From an uncultured bacterium (lineage in GTDB: Bacteria > Pseudomonadota > Gammaproteobacteria > Burkholderiales > Burkholderiaceae_E): 18,822 nt of DNA. Under the pieces are notes generated by a model, which had not been told where the DNA came from, searched no databases, and saw nothing but the letters and a program-made list of their open reading frames with translations. How positions within the stretch are numbered: position 1 is the stretch's first letter; each line of letters starts with the position of its first letter. The DNA lies in assembly GCA_903864485.1 (NCBI GenBank), contig CAIPGD010000326.1, positions 1-18,822 of the forward strand. The letters run 5' to 3'. Positions 16,081 through 18,822 of this stretch are shown here, in pieces. A program made the translations under genes and the position numbers.

Positions 16081-16084
16081 TACA
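16067..16084 (+). promoter_or_regulatory. Putative PpsR/CrtJ operator 2 of puc
   Basis: Second TGT-N12-ACA motif, starting 8 bases after the end of the first, so the centres are 26 bp apart. It covers the -10 box. A pair of such palindromes 8 bp apart is the arrangement at which CrtJ binds cooperatively at the bchC promoter of Rhodobacter capsulatus. Confidence 0.7.
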
Positions 16085-16086
16085 TT

Positions 16087-16136
16087 AGGACTTGCCCTAG
16101 GGTCCTAAAACCAACCCGCAGGGGAAGCCTCGCGGG
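16087..16136 (+). other. Two hairpins in the puc mRNA leader
   Basis: AGGAC (16087-16091) pairs with GTCCT (16102-16106), extended by two G-U pairs; CCCGC (16115-16119) pairs with GCGGG (16132-16136). The first would sit at the very 5' end of the predicted transcript, where a hairpin commonly protects abundant light-harvesting mRNA from decay. The role is inferred. Confidence 0.4.
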
Positions 16137-16173
16137 AACAGCGCGGTTGCAAACGTATCGAAGGAGAACAGAG

Positions 16174-16323
16174 ATGTCAGACAGTAAAGTCGGGCCGACG
16201 GGACTTACCGCGGCCGAGTCAGAAGAAATCCATCGCCATTTAGTCCAGGGAACACAGATCTTCGGCATGCTTTCAGCCGTCGCGCATCTGCTCGCCTACC
16301 TGTACTCACCCTGGCTTCACTGA
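16174..16323 (+). CDS. pucB: LH2 antenna beta polypeptide
   Basis: 49-residue light-harvesting beta subunit. It reads LTAAESEEIHRH near the N-terminus, then AVAHLLAYLYSPWLH at the C-terminus, ending exactly as LH2 beta of Rhodoblastus acidophilus (..TPWLH). His38 in the membrane helix is the ligand of the ring bacteriochlorophyll (B850/B820 site); His20 in EEIH corresponds to His12 of the mature LH2 beta. The residue aligned to beta-Arg20, which hydrogen-bonds the B800 acetyl group in R. acidophilus, is Gln28 here. The ribosome-binding site AAGGAG lies eight bases before the ATG. The pucB stop overlaps the ribosome-binding site of pucA (TGAGGAG), so the pair is made together. Confidence 0.93.
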   Translation: MSDSKVGPTGLTAAESEEIHRHLVQGTQIFGMLSAVAHLLAYLYSPWLH

Positions 16324-16334
16324 GGAGAACCAAA

Positions 16335-16538
16335 ATGATTTACGGAAAACTGTGGATGGTCGTTAGACCTAGCGTTGGGATCCCAATCTTTTTGGGCGCC
16401 GTCGCTGTGGGTTCATTCAGCACCCACCTCGCCATCGCCTCCAACACCACCTGGGTGAAGGATTTTTTGAGCGGCAAGGCTAGAGTCGCTGCCGTTCAAG
16501 GGGCCCCGACCCAGGACTGTGCGCCTGTTAAGAAGTAG
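16335..16538 (+). CDS. pucA: LH2 antenna alpha polypeptide, B800-820 (LH3) type
   Basis: 67-residue light-harvesting alpha subunit. It aligns to LH2 alpha of Rhodoblastus acidophilus without gaps from Met1 (B800 ligand through its formyl group in that species) through W7, P12, the bacteriochlorophyll ligand His31 and TTW at 38-40. At positions 44-45 it has Phe-Leu (KDFLSG) instead of the Tyr-Trp of B800-850 complexes; Phe44-Leu45 is the pair in the B800-820 complex of strain 7050. The C-terminus carries about 20 further residues (ARVAAVQGAPTQDCAPVKK), longer than most, with one Cys. GAGGAG lies about seven bases ahead of the ATG, 11 bp after pucB. Confidence 0.92.
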   Translation: MIYGKLWMVVRPSVGIPIFLGAVAVGSFSTHLAIASNTTWVKDFLSGKARVAAVQGAPTQDCAPVKK

Positions 16539-16552
16539 CGCTTGTCGTCCGC

Positions 16553-16585
16553 GCGGCGGGGTCTTGATCTTTTTCGCCCCGTCGC
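16553..16585 (+). other. Intercistronic stem-loop between pucA and pucC
   Basis: GCGGCGGGG (16553-16561) pairs with CCCCGTCGC (16577-16585): nine pairs with one G-U, loop of 15 bases holding the T-run. As the T-run is in the loop and not after the stem, this is not a standard terminator. It is placed like the stem-loops that block 3' decay and raise antenna over downstream gene expression in puf and puc transcripts. Confidence 0.6.
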
Positions 16586-16604
16586 CACCGCTCAGTAACT
16601 CCCG

Positions 16605-17966
16605 TTGAATCCCTTCCGCGACAAGATCATCGGGGCGTTGGCCACTGTTGGCCCGCGTTTCTTGCCATTCGCGGACGCCGCCACAGCCGAACTACCCTTG
16701 CGCCGCCTGCTGCGCCTGGCTCTGTTTCAGGTTTCGGTGGGCATGTCACTCGTTCTACTGATTGGCACCTTAAACCGGGTCATGATCGTCGAACTCGGCG
16801 TGGCTGCATCGCTGGTCTCCGCAATGTTGGCGCTTCCTCTCCTGGCTGCCCCTTTCAGAGCCATTGTTGGATTTAAATCCGACAATCATCAATCCGCCTT
16901 GGGCTGGCGCCGCGTACCGTTTATCTGGATGGGTACGTTGCTGCAATTTGGGGGGTTTGCGATCATGCCCTTCGCCCTGCTCGTGCTCTCTGGGTCTGGT
17001 CAGTCGGCCGACGTACCCGCCTGGATCGGACATGCGGCAGCCGCCCTTGCGTTCCTGCTAGTCGGATCCGGCGTACACACGACCCAGACCGTCGGACTGG
17101 CTTTGGCAACCGATCTCGCACCAACTGAGTCTCAGCCCAAAGTGGTGGGGCTGATGTATGCAATGCTGCTCATTGGAATGATTCTGAGCGCATTCATTTT
17201 CGGCACGATGCTCTCAGACTATTCTCCCGGGCGATTGATCCAAGTTATCCAGGGCGCTGCTGCCGCCACCATGATCCTCAATGTCACCGCTCTCTGGAAG
17301 CAAGAATCACGAAGCGACCAATATCGAATCGGCCAACCCCGCAAAGAACTCGCTTTTGGGGACGCATGGTCGCTCTTTATCGACGGCGAGAATGCCCGCC
17401 GCCGACTATGGGTTGTGGGCATGGGAACGATGGCATTCACCATGGAGGATGTGCTGCTTGAGCCCTATGGCGGCGAAATCCTCGATCTCAGTGTCGCATT
17501 CACCACGACATTGACCGCAACCCTCGCAATTGGGGGGCTCGCAGGCTTCGCGTGGGCCTCAAAAGTGTTGGCGCGCGGCACCGACCCCTTTCGGATGGCT
17601 GGAAACGGAGCACTACTGGGGATCCCTGCGTTTATTGCCGTCATGTCAGCAGCCCCACTCCACTCGGTCACACTCTTCGCAATCGGAACTTTTTTGATTG
17701 GGGCCGGAGGGGGTATGTTTGGCCATGGAACACTCACCGCGACGATGAATTTGGCTGCACCCGGGCAGGCTGGACTGGCGCTTGGTGCCTGGGGCGCTGT
17801 GCAAGCAACGATGGCCGGCATCGCAATGGGCCTGGGCGGTGTGATTCGTGATCTGGTTGCGGCACAAAGCTCATCGACCGCTGGCTATCTGGCGGTCTAC
17901 ACACTTGAAATTCTGCTGCTTCAGGCCACGTTGATGGCGATGGGACCGTTGATGCGACGCGATTAA
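16605..17966 (+). CDS. pucC: PucC-family light-harvesting complex assembly protein (MFS fold)
   Basis: 453-residue polytopic membrane protein of the PucC/LhaA (BCH2) branch of the major facilitator superfamily, needed to assemble LH2 or LH1; related proteins are thought to help deliver bacteriochlorophyll. About twelve hydrophobic segments. Family features seen: PLRRLLRLALFQVSVGMSLVLLIGTLNRVMIVELGV near the start, FRAIVGFKSDNHQSALGWRRVPFIWMGTL (about 85-113), GLMYAMLLIGM, TMAFTMEDVLLEPYGGEILDLSV, and FLIGAGGGMFGHGTLTATM. The start is a TTG at 16605 without a clear ribosome-binding site; I see no ATG or GTG close by that fits better. It lies 66 bp after pucA, past a stem-loop that should lower its expression, and converges with fliG with 9 bases between stops. 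Confidence 0.93.
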   Translation: MNPFRDKIIGALATVGPRFLPFADAATAELPLRRLLRLALFQVSVGMSLVLLIGTLNRVMIVELGVAASLVSAMLALPLLAAPFRAIVGFKSDNHQSALGWRRVPFIWMGTLLQFGGFAIMPFALLVLSGSGQSADVPAWIGHAAAALAFLLVGSGVHTTQTVGLALATDLAPTESQPKVVGLMYAMLLIGMILSAFIFGTMLSDYSPGRLIQVIQGAAAATMILNVTALWKQESRSDQYRIGQPRKELAFGDAWSLFIDGENARRRLWVVGMGTMAFTMEDVLLEPYGGEILDLSVAFTTTLTATLAIGGLAGFAWASKVLARGTDPFRMAGNGALLGIPAFIAVMSAAPLHSVTLFAIGTFLIGAGGGMFGHGTLTATMNLAAPGQAGLALGAWGAVQATMAGIAMGLGGVIRDLVAAQSSSTAGYLAVYTLEILLLQATLMAMGPLMRRD

Positions 17967-17975
17967 CGGCTAGGA

Positions 17976-18822
17976 TCAGATCATGTCTCCGCCGCCACCG
18001 CCGCGGTCCATGCTCATCCGACCTTCATCAGCAAGTTGGCGCGCTGTGCGCAGCATCTCTTTCTGCTGCTCTTCGACCTCGGTAATCTTGACCGGGCCCA
18101 AACTATCGAGCGCCTCTTTGACCGTCTCGGCCGCCCGCTTGGCCATGTTCTTGAACAACTTCTCGCGCAAGCGCGCACTCGCCCCCTTGAGCGCCCGCAC
18201 CAACTGATCTTGTGGAATTTCCAGCATCAACGCCTGCAACGACCGGTCTTCGAGTTGCACCAGATCCTCGAACGTAAACATCTGCTCGACAATCCTGCCC
18301 GCAAGGTCCGCGTCATACGCGCGGATCGTCGCGAGCGCTTCCTGATCAATCCCGCCCGAAAGTAGATTCAAAATCTCGGCGGTCGGAATCACACCCCCGA
18401 CGCTCGCCCGCCGGCCATCGCCACCCGGGGGCATCATGTTCGCCATCGTCTCGTTCAATTCCTTGAGCGCACTCGGCTGAACCTTTTCTAACAACGCGAC
18501 CCGCAAGAGAATCTCGTTACGCATCTCATCCGGGAATAACTTCGACAGCGTCGATGACTGCGCCGGCTCCAGAAACACGAAAATCGTTGCAAGAATCTGC
18601 GGGTGCTCGTTCTTGATCGCCTCGTACAACACATCGGGCTCCAGACGCTTGAGCGTCTCCACACCCGACATGTCCATCGCGGCCTCGAGGCGACCCAGCA
18701 GATCGCTAGCACCGTCAGCGCCCAATGCTTTGTTAAGCATCGAGGCCATGAAGTTCTCGGTATCGAACGCCACCGAGGCGTTATTCGACGTCGTCTCTTT
18801 GAACTCTTTCAGCACCGCCACG
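17976..18822 (-). CDS. fliG: Flagellar motor switch protein FliG, C-terminal part (cut by window edge)
   Basis: About 281 C-terminal residues of FliG, the rotor protein that meets the stator and FliM; the frame runs off the right edge and the N-terminal domain is missing (a GTG at 18821 is merely the first possible start). The middle domain carries the EHPQ motif (NEHPQILATIFVFLEP) and the C-terminal domain has FEDLVQLEDRSLQALM, ALKGASARLREKLFKNM and GPVKITEVEEQQ. Against E. coli numbering the torque residues are K264 Lys, R281 Arg, D288 Glu, D289 Ala, R297 Lys. The tail ends in a glycine run (GGGGGDMI). It could belong to a flagellar operon outside the window. Confidence 0.92.
   Translation of the reverse strand, partial: VAVLKEFKETTSNNASVAFDTENFMASMLNKALGADGASDLLGRLEAAMDMSGVETLKRLEPDVLYEAIKNEHPQILATIFVFLEPAQSSTLSKLFPDEMRNEILLRVALLEKVQPSALKELNETMANMMPPGGDGRRASVGGVIPTAEILNLLSGGIDQEALATIRAYDADLAGRIVEQMFTFEDLVQLEDRSLQALMLEIPQDQLVRALKGASARLREKLFKNMAKRAAETVKEALDSLGPVKITEVEEQQKEMLRTARQLADEGRMSMDRGGGGGDMI

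Noticed and set aside
16553..16585. Intrinsic terminator after pucA
   Set aside because: The T-run is in the loop and no T-run follows the stem; pucC follows on the same strand, so an RNA-stabilising or attenuating stem-loop is more likely.

Overview
The window looks like chromosome from a purple phototrophic proteobacterium. A complete light-harvesting operon (pucB-pucA-pucC) lies beside a Tad/Flp pilus locus, flagellar fliG and ordinary housekeeping genes (kup, srkA, gnd, zwf). The short 6-phosphogluconate dehydrogenase, SrkA, and a Tad locus with a small lipoprotein in the CpaD position fit a beta- or gammaproteobacterium, but I cannot fix the genus. No transposase, phage gene, CRISPR array, tRNA or rRNA was seen. 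No stretch over 300 bases lacks a gene.

Layout: (1) 1-1376, minus strand: the 5' part of kup (cut by the window edge) downstream of srkA. (2) 1436-4000, plus strand: gnd and zwf, two oxidative pentose-phosphate enzymes, divergent from srkA across about 59 bp that holds an 11-bp tandem repeat. (3) 4008-14470, minus strand: a compact Tad pilus locus in transcription order flp, cpaA/tadV, cpaB, cpaC, small lipoprotein, tadG-like, two tadE-like pseudopilins, cpaE, cpaF, tadB, tadC. Several junctions overlap. (4) 14572-16046, minus strand: a sensor-less HisKA_3 histidine kinase and a NarL/FixJ response regulator joined by a GTGA stop/start overlap, lying just upstream of flp. (5) 16041-17966, plus strand: the puc promoter region and pucBAC. 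(6) 17976-18822, minus strand: the 3' part of fliG, convergent with pucC.

The most interesting part is 16000-16600. The PucA polypeptide aligns without gaps to LH2 alpha and carries Phe44-Leu45 where B800-850 complexes have Tyr44-Trp45. This is the signature of the blue-shifted B800-820 (LH3) antenna made in low light. Its promoter holds two TGT-N12-ACA motifs exactly 8 bp apart, the arrangement known for the aerobic photosynthesis repressor PpsR/CrtJ. They overlap a good -35 and -10. The same short region fires in the other direction into the two-component pair that probably controls the Flp pilus, so a redox or light signal could set both antenna synthesis and surface attachment. The kinase has kept its phosphoacceptor His and N-box but lost the usual glycines of the ATP-binding G boxes.
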